From NCBI RefSeq assembly GCF_029961145.1, contig NZ_JASBRG010000007.1, forward strand, positions 367,897-431,896: a stretch of DNA of 64,000 bases. The letters are read 5' to 3'. This document shows positions 32,785 through 41,270 of the stretch, piece after piece. Every line of letters begins with the position of its first letter. Position 1 is the stretch's first letter. This stretch comes from Pinibacter soli. GTDB lineage: Bacteria > Bacteroidota > Bacteroidia > Chitinophagales > Chitinophagaceae. Position numbers and translations under genes: made by a program. The notes under the pieces are model-generated. The model was not told the DNA's origin, ran no database searches, and was given only the letters and a program-made list of their open reading frames with translations.

Positions 32785-35113
32785 CTTTAAACTTTGTGTT
32801 ACTGATGAATATTTTGTAATCTTTTATTCTACCGTTATCTGCATCTTGTCTTGGCAGGTATTTGAAACCACTTATTTTTTGAACAGTACCGAGATCAATA
32901 ACAAGGTAGTGCGGATATTTAGGAGCAGATCCCTGCCACTGTGTATGCCAGATCGAGGTACTTTGAAGATCGAAAACATTATCTGCTTTGCCGTCTTCGC
33001 CTGATAATTCTTCGCTGTCAGCATAAGCAACCTTCCATTTTGAACGTGGCAATTCTTTACCTTTTTCATCCAGCAAGTACAATTCTGCAATGGATGCATA
33101 AGGTCGGCCATTTTGCGAATTCAATGCTTCAATGCAAAAGAATCTTCCTTCTGTACTTGAATTGAATTCTATAGTCTGCTGATTAATACCGTTTGCAAAA
33201 GAGCCTTCGTAAGTTGTTGGTACATTACTGACATCCAGTGTCTGGCCCTCTTTCCTGTGTTTTTTGTTTTCTACTTTTTCAGTCAGGCTGTCAAGAATTG
33301 GTTTTTCAAGACCCTGTAAACCATTCTTGCCGCCGATGTAATCCAGCACTACTACTTCGTTCGCCCCTTCTTTCAACCAGGGTCCTGGCAGGTACATGGT
33401 TTGGGTTGGACCTATATTCCAGAACCTTCCGAGGCAATGACCATTTACCCAAATAAGTCCCTTGCCCCACTGGCTCACGTCTAAATAGGTATCTCCAGGT
33501 TTGCTAACAGTAAAAGTGCCTTTGTGAAAAGCAGGCATGTTACTGCTACCCTTCGTGAATTTCAGATTCGCTGGTATGCTATTGTTCTGCAGCTCAATTG
33601 GGAACACCTGCCAGTTCTCAACGGTTTTGCTTTTGCCGTTTGCATCGACAATGTTTACACCTTGCGTGATGCCTTTCCTGTCATGTAAATAGCCGCCGTA
33701 GTTTACTCTGCCCATGGCTTCAACAAGTATGTCGAGCACATCGCCGTTTTTCACAGAGGCTAGTTTGCATACGCTTTCATTTCTTCTTCTGTCAAGCGTT
33801 GCAATTTTTTTCCCGTTAAGAAAAATATAGGCAAGGTCATGCACTTCTTTGATGTTCAAGTCTACATTCTTTGCATCTGCCGTTAATTTTGTTCTGTATA
33901 AAATGGCGCCAAAACCCTGGTCAAATTCCTCCATATTTTTTATCTCAACAGAATTGATGGCCTTGGGGAGATTCGAAAATATTGGCGCAACTTCCGTTGT
34001 TTTAAACGGAGCAATGGAGATCATCGGATTTGCCGCCGGTACTTCTGGTAATGTTTCTCCTTCCTGAAGGTATTGCCCGAACAGTTTTCTTAACGCATAA
34101 AATTTATCTGTCGTCCAGCCAGCTTCACTGATCGGTGCATCATAATCATAGCTTGATGTTTGTGGCAGAAAAGGCGGACAGTTCGCTCCTGACCATAAAC
34201 CAAAGCTGGTGCCTCCATGTGCCATGTAAATGCTGAAAGAAGCTTTGTTGTCGAGCATATATTTGATATCTTTTATCACGCCACCCGTTGAACCCATGTG
34301 GTGTTTGTTGCCCCATGAATCGAACCAGCCGGGATAGAATTCGCCACACATCAATGGTCCTTCTGCGCGGATGTTACGTAGGTATTTGAAGCTCGCTTCT
34401 GGGTTGCCGCCAAAATTTACTACACTAAATATATCGTCACGCACATCGCTCTTTAATTGGCTCGGGCCGTCACATGTAAACAAAGTAATGGTGAAACCTG
34501 CTTCCACCAGGTAATCCCTGATCTTTCCAATATACTCTTTATCGTTTCCATAAGAACCATATTCATTTTCTACTTGTGTCATGATGATGTTACCACCATT
34601 TGAAATTTGCAATGGAGCTAACACGCGACCAACTTCTTTCAAATAAATTTTGCAACGCTCAAGGTAATATGGGTCCTGTGTTCTGAGTTTGATGTCTTTC
34701 TTTTTTAACAGCCACCATGGGAAGCCGCCAAACTCCCACTCCGCGCAGGAGTATGGGCCCGGACGAAGAATAACATATAATCCTGCCTGTTGTGCAAGTT
34801 TGCAAAATGCGGCTGCATCTGCCATGTCACTCCAGTTAAATTCATTGGGTTTTGGTTCGTGTACGTTCCAGAACAAATAAGCACAAATAGTGTTGAGACC
34901 CATTGCTTTTGCCATTTGCAGTCTGTGGAGCCAGTATTCACGCGGCACACGGGCAAAGTGCATTTCACCGCATCTTATTACAAATGGTTTTCCATTCAGC
35001 AGAAAACTTTCTTTACCAATGGCAAATGTATTGGCATTTTTCACTTGTGACGGCTGCGCAAAAACAAGTGTACCGCACAAGCATGCCAGCAACAATAGGT
35101 GTATCTTTTTCAT
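32777..35113 (-). CDS. GH35 beta-galactosidase with C-terminal discoidin domain
   Basis: This 778-residue secreted enzyme starts with a signal peptide (cleavage near residue 19, LVFAQ) and a GH35 TIM barrel: CGEMHFARVPREYW, NTICAYLFWNVHEP, acid/base Glu184 in TQVENEYGSYG and nucleophile Glu258 in LMCGEFYPGWFDSW. Beta-sandwich domains follow (GLIWVNGHCLGRFWNIGPTQ) and a C-terminal F5/8 type C domain ends in SGFKYLPRQDADNGRIKDY. It hydrolyses terminal beta-galactosides outside the cytoplasm. It is the first gene of a GH35-GH43-GH2 operon. A related GH35 gene is cut at the left window edge, so the organism has at least two. All key residues are present. Confidence 0.92.
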   Translation of the reverse strand: MKKIHLLLLACLCGTLVFAQPSQVKNANTFAIGKESFLLNGKPFVIRCGEMHFARVPREYWLHRLQMAKAMGLNTICAYLFWNVHEPKPNEFNWSDMADAAAFCKLAQQAGLYVILRPGPYSCAEWEFGGFPWWLLKKKDIKLRTQDPYYLERCKIYLKEVGRVLAPLQISNGGNIIMTQVENEYGSYGNDKEYIGKIRDYLVEAGFTITLFTCDGPSQLKSDVRDDIFSVVNFGGNPEASFKYLRNIRAEGPLMCGEFYPGWFDSWGNKHHMGSTGGVIKDIKYMLDNKASFSIYMAHGGTSFGLWSGANCPPFLPQTSSYDYDAPISEAGWTTDKFYALRKLFGQYLQEGETLPEVPAANPMISIAPFKTTEVAPIFSNLPKAINSVEIKNMEEFDQGFGAILYRTKLTADAKNVDLNIKEVHDLAYIFLNGKKIATLDRRRNESVCKLASVKNGDVLDILVEAMGRVNYGGYLHDRKGITQGVNIVDANGKSKTVENWQVFPIELQNNSIPANLKFTKGSSNMPAFHKGTFTVSKPGDTYLDVSQWGKGLIWVNGHCLGRFWNIGPTQTMYLPGPWLKEGANEVVVLDYIGGKNGLQGLEKPILDSLTEKVENKKHRKEGQTLDVSNVPTTYEGSFANGINQQTIEFNSSTEGRFFCIEALNSQNGRPYASIAELYLLDEKGKELPRSKWKVAYADSEELSGEDGKADNVFDLQSTSIWHTQWQGSAPKYPHYLVIDLGTVQKISGFKYLPRQDADNGRIKDYKIFISNTKFKGL

Positions 35114-35223
35114 TTTACTAGTTAAATCAATTATTCTATTTCAATCTTTTGCGACATTAAGTTGTCAAACTCTAAATGTATAAACATGTATTAAGAAAGT
35201 GCTACGCAAACGTTTGTGTAAAT

Positions 35224-35257
35224 AAAAAGTTTGGAGTGACATCACCCCAAACTTTTT
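35224..35257 (-). terminator. Intrinsic terminator after the TPR gene
   Basis: AAAAAGTTTGG at 35224-35234 pairs with CCAAACTTTTT at 35247-35257. On the minus strand it ends in a T-run and lies 26 bases past the stop of the gene at 35283. It separates that operon from the GH35 operon. Confidence 0.85.
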
Positions 35258-35282
35258 ATTGTTGATTTTTTACCTGACTCTT

Positions 35283-36167
35283 TTATACTTTTTTCTGTAG
35301 CCACGCAATCGTAGCAATGAGGTACAGTGGAGGTTCATTAACAGGCGAGCGCTTGTTATTTTTGTTATACTGCTGTTGTGCTTTTGTAAATGCGGAGAGT
35401 GCAAGTTTGTATTGTTGCTGCAATATGTAGGCCTCTCCTTTCAGGATCAGGCCACTAATATCGGAAGGATTCTCTTGCAGTATAAGATTTGCATAGTACA
35501 GTGTTTTTTTTGCATCTTTTCTTTCCAGGTAATAATTTCCCAATCGAAGCTGCATGTCTCTTTTGTTCAGTTTTCCGGGTGGAATGTCTTCGGGTTTTAT
35601 TTTAACGGTTACTTCATTCGATGTTACACCCTCTAGCTCCACTTCTACTTTATAAGTTCCTGCTCTTAGTTTCGATACCTGTTCAGGACTAAGATGATAG
35701 TTGATGGAATAATATCCTTTTTCATCTAAAACAGCTATGGAATCAGTTCCGGGGTCGCCAAGGACGGATGGTTTCCAGTTGTTCTGTTCAATTGTATCTT
35801 TTACCACCACGTGAAATTTCAGCTGAAGGAACCAAGGTAGTTGCTTTGATCCGACAAACTGAGTCGTTACAGTTCTTTTTCCTTTTGTTACAAGGTCGGT
35901 TTCTTTTTCAAATTCTTCTTTAGTGATCAAGCCTGCTTTATAGTCTGCTGCAACCTGCGCCAGGTAAGCATCGGCGTCTTCGTTCCATGAGATGTCCTGT
36001 TGTATAGCCTTATTTACCAGGCTGATCGAAAACACTATCGGTTCGTTGTGATACACCCTAAACGCAGAACTATCGTTTACCGCAAGTGTAATGGAGAACT
36101 TGTCCTGCGCAAGAATAATGCGAGGCATTAAAAAACAAATGATGCAAAAAAACAGGCGTAGTTTCAT
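35283..36167 (-). CDS. Secreted TPR-containing protein
   Basis: The 294-residue product has a signal peptide (PRIILAQ, about 20 residues), a beta-rich N-terminal part (ITLAVNDSSAFRVYHNEPIV and TYKVEVELEGVTSNEVTVKI, an Ig-like arrangement), and C-terminal TPR units (RLGNYYLERKDAKKTLYYA, GLILKGEAYILQQQYKLAL). It is probably periplasmic and involved in protein-protein contact. It follows the large metzincin-like protein with a 58-base gap on the same strand, so the two are probably one transcript and may work together. The family is not otherwise recognised. Confidence 0.75.
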   Translation of the reverse strand: MKLRLFFCIICFLMPRIILAQDKFSITLAVNDSSAFRVYHNEPIVFSISLVNKAIQQDISWNEDADAYLAQVAADYKAGLITKEEFEKETDLVTKGKRTVTTQFVGSKQLPWFLQLKFHVVVKDTIEQNNWKPSVLGDPGTDSIAVLDEKGYYSINYHLSPEQVSKLRAGTYKVEVELEGVTSNEVTVKIKPEDIPPGKLNKRDMQLRLGNYYLERKDAKKTLYYANLILQENPSDISGLILKGEAYILQQQYKLALSAFTKAQQQYNKNNKRSPVNEPPLYLIATIAWLQKKV

Positions 36168-36225
36168 CTCTACATTTTTTATTGTTTTTGGTCAGATGTT
36201 ATTAGCCATAACGTTTTTTTAATAA

Positions 36226-39200
36226 TCAACGGGTCGGAAAAAGAATGGTGCGACAGGATATCCTGAATTGGTGAATGCAATCTCCTCTGCCCTTGGCTGC
36301 ATCTCCATAACATTCGGTAGGAACGCATGGCTTTAATGCATTGGTGCCGGTACCTTTTGTTTGGTTACAAAAGATAGTGCCTATCGCTTCTCCAACGTTA
36401 TCAGGTGGAATATTGTCGTAACGCATAATGCAGCCCACGTCGCCGCTTTGCAAGCCCTGCAAAACATAAGGCTCTTCACCGTGGTGATACATGGAAATGC
36501 CGTGACCGAGTTCGTGTGATACAACATGGTTTAACTTGCCGGCCTGGTTTATACCATATCGGGTGCAATATTTTTTTATAGCAGTGGTAAAAATAGCAAT
36601 GCCGGCCACCCAGTTTGGCGGAGTGTTTACTTCTGTGAATCTTGGATCGGCACTAAAAGTTTGTCCCAGTAAGCCCGGTTTTTCGTCGGACTGTTTTGCA
36701 TCGATCATCCACAAACCTTTTTGTGCACGAAGCGGTTCAAAGAGCACTGGTATATAGTGTAGCTGCGGATTGTAGTTGAAATTAATTTCTCTTGTTTTGT
36801 TATCTACGTATTCAGATGGTCTTATTTCATGTACATCCACTTTTGCTCCATTTGCACCAGTAAGCGACTCTCTGAAGTTTGTGAGATTGAAGCTCGCAGC
36901 ATTGTTTATAAAAAGATCCTTGTGGAAAATATTGGTTCGAATGTAATTGCCTTGCACTAGAAAGCCTCTGTATTCTTCGTAGTTGGACAAACCATCTCCG
37001 GCGAAGCCATCGCCCACCAATTGATTGTCGTTATCATCCCGTGGATTTACAGGATCTTTTATCAATACATTTCCCTGTGTTCGCCAGCCGCCATCTGCAA
37101 TTTTGTTTTCGTCAACATCACGGGGTATAGTTACCCTGTTGTCGGTGTAAATAGTTTTCTTTGGCCGTCCTGATGGGTGCGCAACTTTTTCAGGAGGAAT
37201 CGGAACCGGCTCATACACCGGCGTTTCGCCTTTTATGCTATCAGCGCCGCCATGGTTAATGTTGGCAAAGCTTCGCAAAAATCCATAGCCGCCCTGGTCC
37301 TCGCTGACAACTGTCACGGTTTCTTCTTTGGCTGGTTTTTGTGAACGTGTATGTATCCAATGTTTGTATCCGTCGCAAATTGTTGATGCGGGATCGTTCG
37401 GTCTTTGAAATATTTCCATACGCGGATCACCGTCTTCGAACACATAGTCCTGGCAAGCGTTTGCGGTTCCAGGAAGAGGCCAGTTCATGGCATTGCCCTT
37501 TTCGTGGGAAAGATTTAGCAGTTCAAAGAAGTGAATACGTCCCATGTGTGCAAGCGCTGGCTTCCAGGTACCGCCTTCATTGTACAGTAAATAAGATTTT
37601 AATTCTACAGTGTTGTTCCATTTAGGCAACCAATCCAATGCAGGATATTCAAGCTGTACACCCGGTCGGAATATTTTGATAGCTAATGAATCTGATGGTG
37701 GGGGCTCTACATCATCTTTTTGCACTCCTGTATTTTTTACCTTCACAGTTATGTAAACGGAGAATTCCTTTTGTTGTCCCGGCATTTTATCCGGCGCCTT
37801 GTAAATTACAAACCTGCCTGTGTTGCCACCAACAAAGCTTCCTTTGGTGCCATCATCTCCTTCAATTTTCCATGTCCATTGTATGTCATCCGGATATTCT
37901 TTTTTGCCGCCATCGTTACTACAGGATGAGGATTGGCAAACCATTTTCAATTCATCTGTTTCATTTTGGTTTTCAGCTTCCAATACCATTAGTTCGCCCA
38001 ATACCATTTTATTATTGTCGGCAACAGCGGGCAGTTTAATAACTGGCTTTTTGAGATCATTGGGTTTATCCCACGAATAAGCGGCAGAACAAGTACCATT
38101 GTTGTCTTCCTGTATGTCGGGCTTAGGAAGTGTATAACCGCTGTTGGTTATATCAACATCATAATTATCGCCTGCATCGTACGATCTTTTCGTAACGATG
38201 GTGATCTTGTCGTATGCATCGTCATCCAGCAAAACACCTGAACCGGTTTCATCAATGACCCGCAAAAGTATTTCTGTCGTTTTTGTATTAGGTGGTTGTC
38301 CTTGTTTTGGCCATGGTACAAAAGGCGGTTGGAAGATGATGCGGTCGCCATCACCATCTGTTGCATTTTCAGGCAACAGGCCAAGCTTCACAAAATTTCC
38401 TTCACCACTTTGAATCTCCCATTCAAAGCGTACTTTTCCTACCAGCAAAACATCTTTTGAGCTCTTCTTTTGAGTGCTGTCACAATCATATGAAGGTGTG
38501 CATTCAATGGTTACCTTATCGTAATCCTTTCCTTCTGCTATGAGGCTTACAAAATCATCTCTTCTTATTCTGCTGTGTCTTGACGTTGCAGCACTAAGAC
38601 CTCCAGACATTATCGGCAGTTTACTTTCTGTGTATACAAAACCGCATTTTTTATCAACGTTTGCACTGTCTTTACAGTAATCGAAATTGTTTGATCCGCA
38701 ACTTTGATTACCATCGCTGCACGTCACATCTCCCTGTACGCGTAATGTATACGAACCTGTGCCTGTTATCTGAACAGTTACAGTTTGTTGATTTGCCGGG
38801 CCAACTATTTTTGCGATGTTATTGCCTTCTGCAATTGACCATGACCAAACCACATTATTAATGCCGCAAGGCTGATACGGCGGTGAGGCACCAAACTCTC
38901 CGGTACAGCCACCTTTGACAACGCCGGTGTAGGTTCGGATGCTTCCCTGCTCATTTACTTTTGCGCAGTCAATATCAACATCGCAGGAGCAATGTTTTGC
39001 AGAATCTACTTTGGATGAATCGGTGTAAAAATTATAGTTCGTACACGTCTTACCATCGCTGCAAGTGGTAGTAGCATCCAGCCGCAACTCAAACGAACCA
39101 CTGTTGTTGATGGTTACATTTACGGTTTGCCCATTTGTTGGCCCTGATAGAGAGGCCGAGCCACCTTGCGCCAGAATGCTCCACGAGTAACTGGTGTTTT

Positions 39201-39852
39201 GAACGGTGCAGGCTTGAAGGTTTGGGGACACGCCATGTTGTCCCGTACAGCTCGCCTGCGCTGAGCCCTGGTAGGTCCATAAATTTCCTTGTTTGTTAGT
39301 AGGAGTAATTGTAACAGGTCCTGCGGTGCAGGTACAGTTCTCCTCATTTACACTATCAGTGTAATAAGTAAAATTGGTGCAACTTGAATTATCGCTGCAT
39401 GTGGCCGTGTTCGAAAGCCTGATGGTAAATGTTCCGCTACCGGTTAGGGAGACCGACACGGTGCTCCCATTTGTAGGTCCGTTGATGGATGCAACATTGT
39501 TGCCGCTCGCAATACTCCAGTCGTACTGCACATTCGATACGCCGCAGGTATCATTACTTCGGGCGGTAAGGTTGTTCGGCAGATTAAATGAAGTGGGAAA
39601 AGGATTGCAGGATGCATTTGGGATGCCTTGATAGATCCATGTTGTGCCTTGTTTTGACTGTGGTACAATAACGGGATTGACATTGCAAATGCAACTTTCA
39701 GAATTGCTTTTAATGCCAGCCTTGTTGTTTTTAGTTTGAGAAAAAGAAGTCTTTGCGACTGGTACAATTTTTCCCTGTTCCTGAGCTTTTAAAATGAAAA
39801 CGGAGGAGATGAAACATAAGACCAAGGGTAAGGACCTTGGCAGGGGTCGCAT
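36226..39852 (-). CDS. Large secreted protein with three cysteine-rich repeats and a metzincin-like zinc motif
   Basis: The product of about 1208 residues starts with a signal peptide (VLCFISSVFILKAQ). Three tandem repeats of about 105-115 residues follow, each with a Cys-x-Cys opening (CICN, CTCT, CSCD), a WSI core strand, a GPTNGxTVxV strand and a closing CSD motif, so they look like disulfide-stabilised Ig/PKD-like domains. Further beta-rich regions lead to a C-terminal domain with HELGHGISMYH, an HExxHxxxxxH zinc site of metzincin spacing (the usual glycine is Ser), and a Met-turn-like GCIMRYD. It is therefore probably a secreted metallopeptidase or a degenerate relative. The ATG at 39852 gives the signal peptide; the frame is open to 39903. 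The TPR gene downstream is a likely partner. No type IX sorting domain is obvious at the C-terminus. Confidence 0.8.
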   Translation of the reverse strand: MRPLPRSLPLVLCFISSVFILKAQEQGKIVPVAKTSFSQTKNNKAGIKSNSESCICNVNPVIVPQSKQGTTWIYQGIPNASCNPFPTSFNLPNNLTARSNDTCGVSNVQYDWSIASGNNVASINGPTNGSTVSVSLTGSGTFTIRLSNTATCSDNSSCTNFTYYTDSVNEENCTCTAGPVTITPTNKQGNLWTYQGSAQASCTGQHGVSPNLQACTVQNTSYSWSILAQGGSASLSGPTNGQTVNVTINNSGSFELRLDATTTCSDGKTCTNYNFYTDSSKVDSAKHCSCDVDIDCAKVNEQGSIRTYTGVVKGGCTGEFGASPPYQPCGINNVVWSWSIAEGNNIAKIVGPANQQTVTVQITGTGSYTLRVQGDVTCSDGNQSCGSNNFDYCKDSANVDKKCGFVYTESKLPIMSGGLSAATSRHSRIRRDDFVSLIAEGKDYDKVTIECTPSYDCDSTQKKSSKDVLLVGKVRFEWEIQSGEGNFVKLGLLPENATDGDGDRIIFQPPFVPWPKQGQPPNTKTTEILLRVIDETGSGVLLDDDAYDKITIVTKRSYDAGDNYDVDITNSGYTLPKPDIQEDNNGTCSAAYSWDKPNDLKKPVIKLPAVADNNKMVLGELMVLEAENQNETDELKMVCQSSSCSNDGGKKEYPDDIQWTWKIEGDDGTKGSFVGGNTGRFVIYKAPDKMPGQQKEFSVYITVKVKNTGVQKDDVEPPPSDSLAIKIFRPGVQLEYPALDWLPKWNNTVELKSYLLYNEGGTWKPALAHMGRIHFFELLNLSHEKGNAMNWPLPGTANACQDYVFEDGDPRMEIFQRPNDPASTICDGYKHWIHTRSQKPAKEETVTVVSEDQGGYGFLRSFANINHGGADSIKGETPVYEPVPIPPEKVAHPSGRPKKTIYTDNRVTIPRDVDENKIADGGWRTQGNVLIKDPVNPRDDNDNQLVGDGFAGDGLSNYEEYRGFLVQGNYIRTNIFHKDLFINNAASFNLTNFRESLTGANGAKVDVHEIRPSEYVDNKTREINFNYNPQLHYIPVLFEPLRAQKGLWMIDAKQSDEKPGLLGQTFSADPRFTEVNTPPNWVAGIAIFTTAIKKYCTRYGINQAGKLNHVVSHELGHGISMYHHGEEPYVLQGLQSGDVGCIMRYDNIPPDNVGEAIGTIFCNQTKGTGTNALKPCVPTECYGDAAKGRGDCIHQFRISCRTILFPTR

Positions 39853-39904
39853 CGCATTTAGTTTTGAGAATGTAAAATTATTATTTAAAAAGCGAAAGCG
39901 CAAG

Positions 39905-40003
39905 GTAATTTGAAAATATATGAGTTCGAAAATTTGAAAATTGAAGGTGCGCCAGCGAAATGAAATAATTTGAAAATTGAACGATTTGAGAATTTGAAAA
40001 TGC
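39905..40003. repeat. AATTTGAAAAT direct repeats
   Basis: The stretch contains repeated AATTTGAAAAT and GAAAATTTGAAAATTG units. The reverse complement of this motif occurs at 24594-24629, so it belongs to a dispersed repeat. It lies upstream of the large metzincin-like gene in a 367-base gap (39853-40219) with no gene. Confidence 0.6.
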
Positions 40004-40063
40004 CGGATGCTGTAATAAAATTATTGGACAACGGGTTGCTCGCGTTAGTTAAGAAATAGTTCC

Positions 40064-40090
40064 GTAGAGACACATTGAATGCGCCTCCTG
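40064..40090. repeat. GTAGAGAC palindromic repeat, second copy
   Basis: The stretch begins GTAGAGACACATTGAATGCG and ends CCTCCTG, a decayed form of a GTAGAGACGCATT/AATGCGTCTCTAC palindrome. A related copy overlaps the stop of the hybrid regulator at 2368-2393. Confidence 0.5.
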
Positions 40091-40219
40091 CCATACGAGC
40101 AAGGCGTTTCGATTTATTGAACAAGTTCGCATGAGATTAATAAATATTTCGGAAGTATTGGACTACACTAATATGCGAAACGTTGAATTGCACTAAATTT
40201 ACCCGATAGCAGTTATTCT

Positions 40220-41216
40220 ATGAAGATAATTTCCAACAATAAAAAACGCTTGACAAATAGACGAAAAATATTAAGTCGCGTTGCCTCGACATTGGCTATC
40301 GCTTTTGTAATAATGAATGTTGTCGCAATTTTCCATTCATACAAATTCACGCACTTTAGTAATAGCAAAATCGAAAAGACACAAAGGCCAGAGCAACTGA
40401 CTTTTGCAAAAAAAATAAAAACGTTGTTTTTAGGAGTTGATAATCCAAAGCCGGTAACTAAAATGAAACCCGCCGGTTACTTTGAAACTATTGAGCTTCA
40501 AAGTAACAAGAAAATTGAATGCTGGTATTTAAACAACCGCGGTTCGACAAAAACATATCTCACGAAAGGAACTGTTATTCTTTGCCATGGATACGGGGGG
40601 AGAAAAGTCATCTATGCTTGACAAAGCAGCGATTTTTGACAGTCTGCAATACAATACTTTTTTGATTGATTTTATGGGAAGCGGCGGCTCCGAAGGTAAT
40701 ACAACAACCATTGGTTTTAAAGAAGCCGAAGAAGTTTGGACTACCTATGAATATTTGAAGAGCAAGGGTATAAAGGACATTTACTTATTTGGAACCTCTA
40801 TGGGTGCAGTAGCCATTATGAAAGCTATAAAAGACTACGACCTGAAACCAAAAGCAATTATTATTGAATGCCCCTTCGGAACAATGTATCAAACGGTTTC
40901 GGCGCGATTTAAAAACATGAACGTGCCAACATTTCCCATCGCCAGCCTCCTGGTTTTCTGGGGTGGTGTTCAAAACAATTTTTGGGCATTTGGTCACAAT
41001 CCCGTCGATTATGCTAAGAGTATAACCTGCCCGACGTTATTGTTATATGGTGAGCAAGATAAAAATGTAAGCAGGCAGGAAATTGATGCTATTTTTAAAA
41101 ATCTTGCAGGTGAAAAAATACTAAAAACTTATAAGCTATCAGGGCACGAAAACTATTTGACTAAGTACCGAACAGAATGGACAAAGGATGTATCTGGTTT
41201 CCTTTTTGCATTATGA
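40220..41216 (+). pseudogene. Alpha/beta hydrolase, membrane-anchored, frameshifted in a G-run
   Basis: Two frames together give one alpha/beta hydrolase of about 331 residues. The first (40220 onward) has a membrane segment near residues 20-40 and a beta-rich stretch ending in the oxyanion strand GTVILCHGYGG. At a run of six G (40595-40600) the frame breaks and stops at 40621. The second frame continues EKSSMLDKAAIFDSL, then YNTFLIDFMGSGGSEGN, the nucleophile elbow LFGTSMGAVA, TLLLYGEQDKNVSRQ and LSGHENYL, ending at 41216. Five G would give one continuous frame. The full set of Ser, Asp and His motifs is present, so the loss is recent, the result of slippage, or a read error. Activity and substrate are unknown. 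Confidence 0.75.
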
Positions 41217-41270
41217 AAGGAATAAAATTCAAGGGCTGAGAAGAGCATAATAACAAACGTTTTTTAAAAA

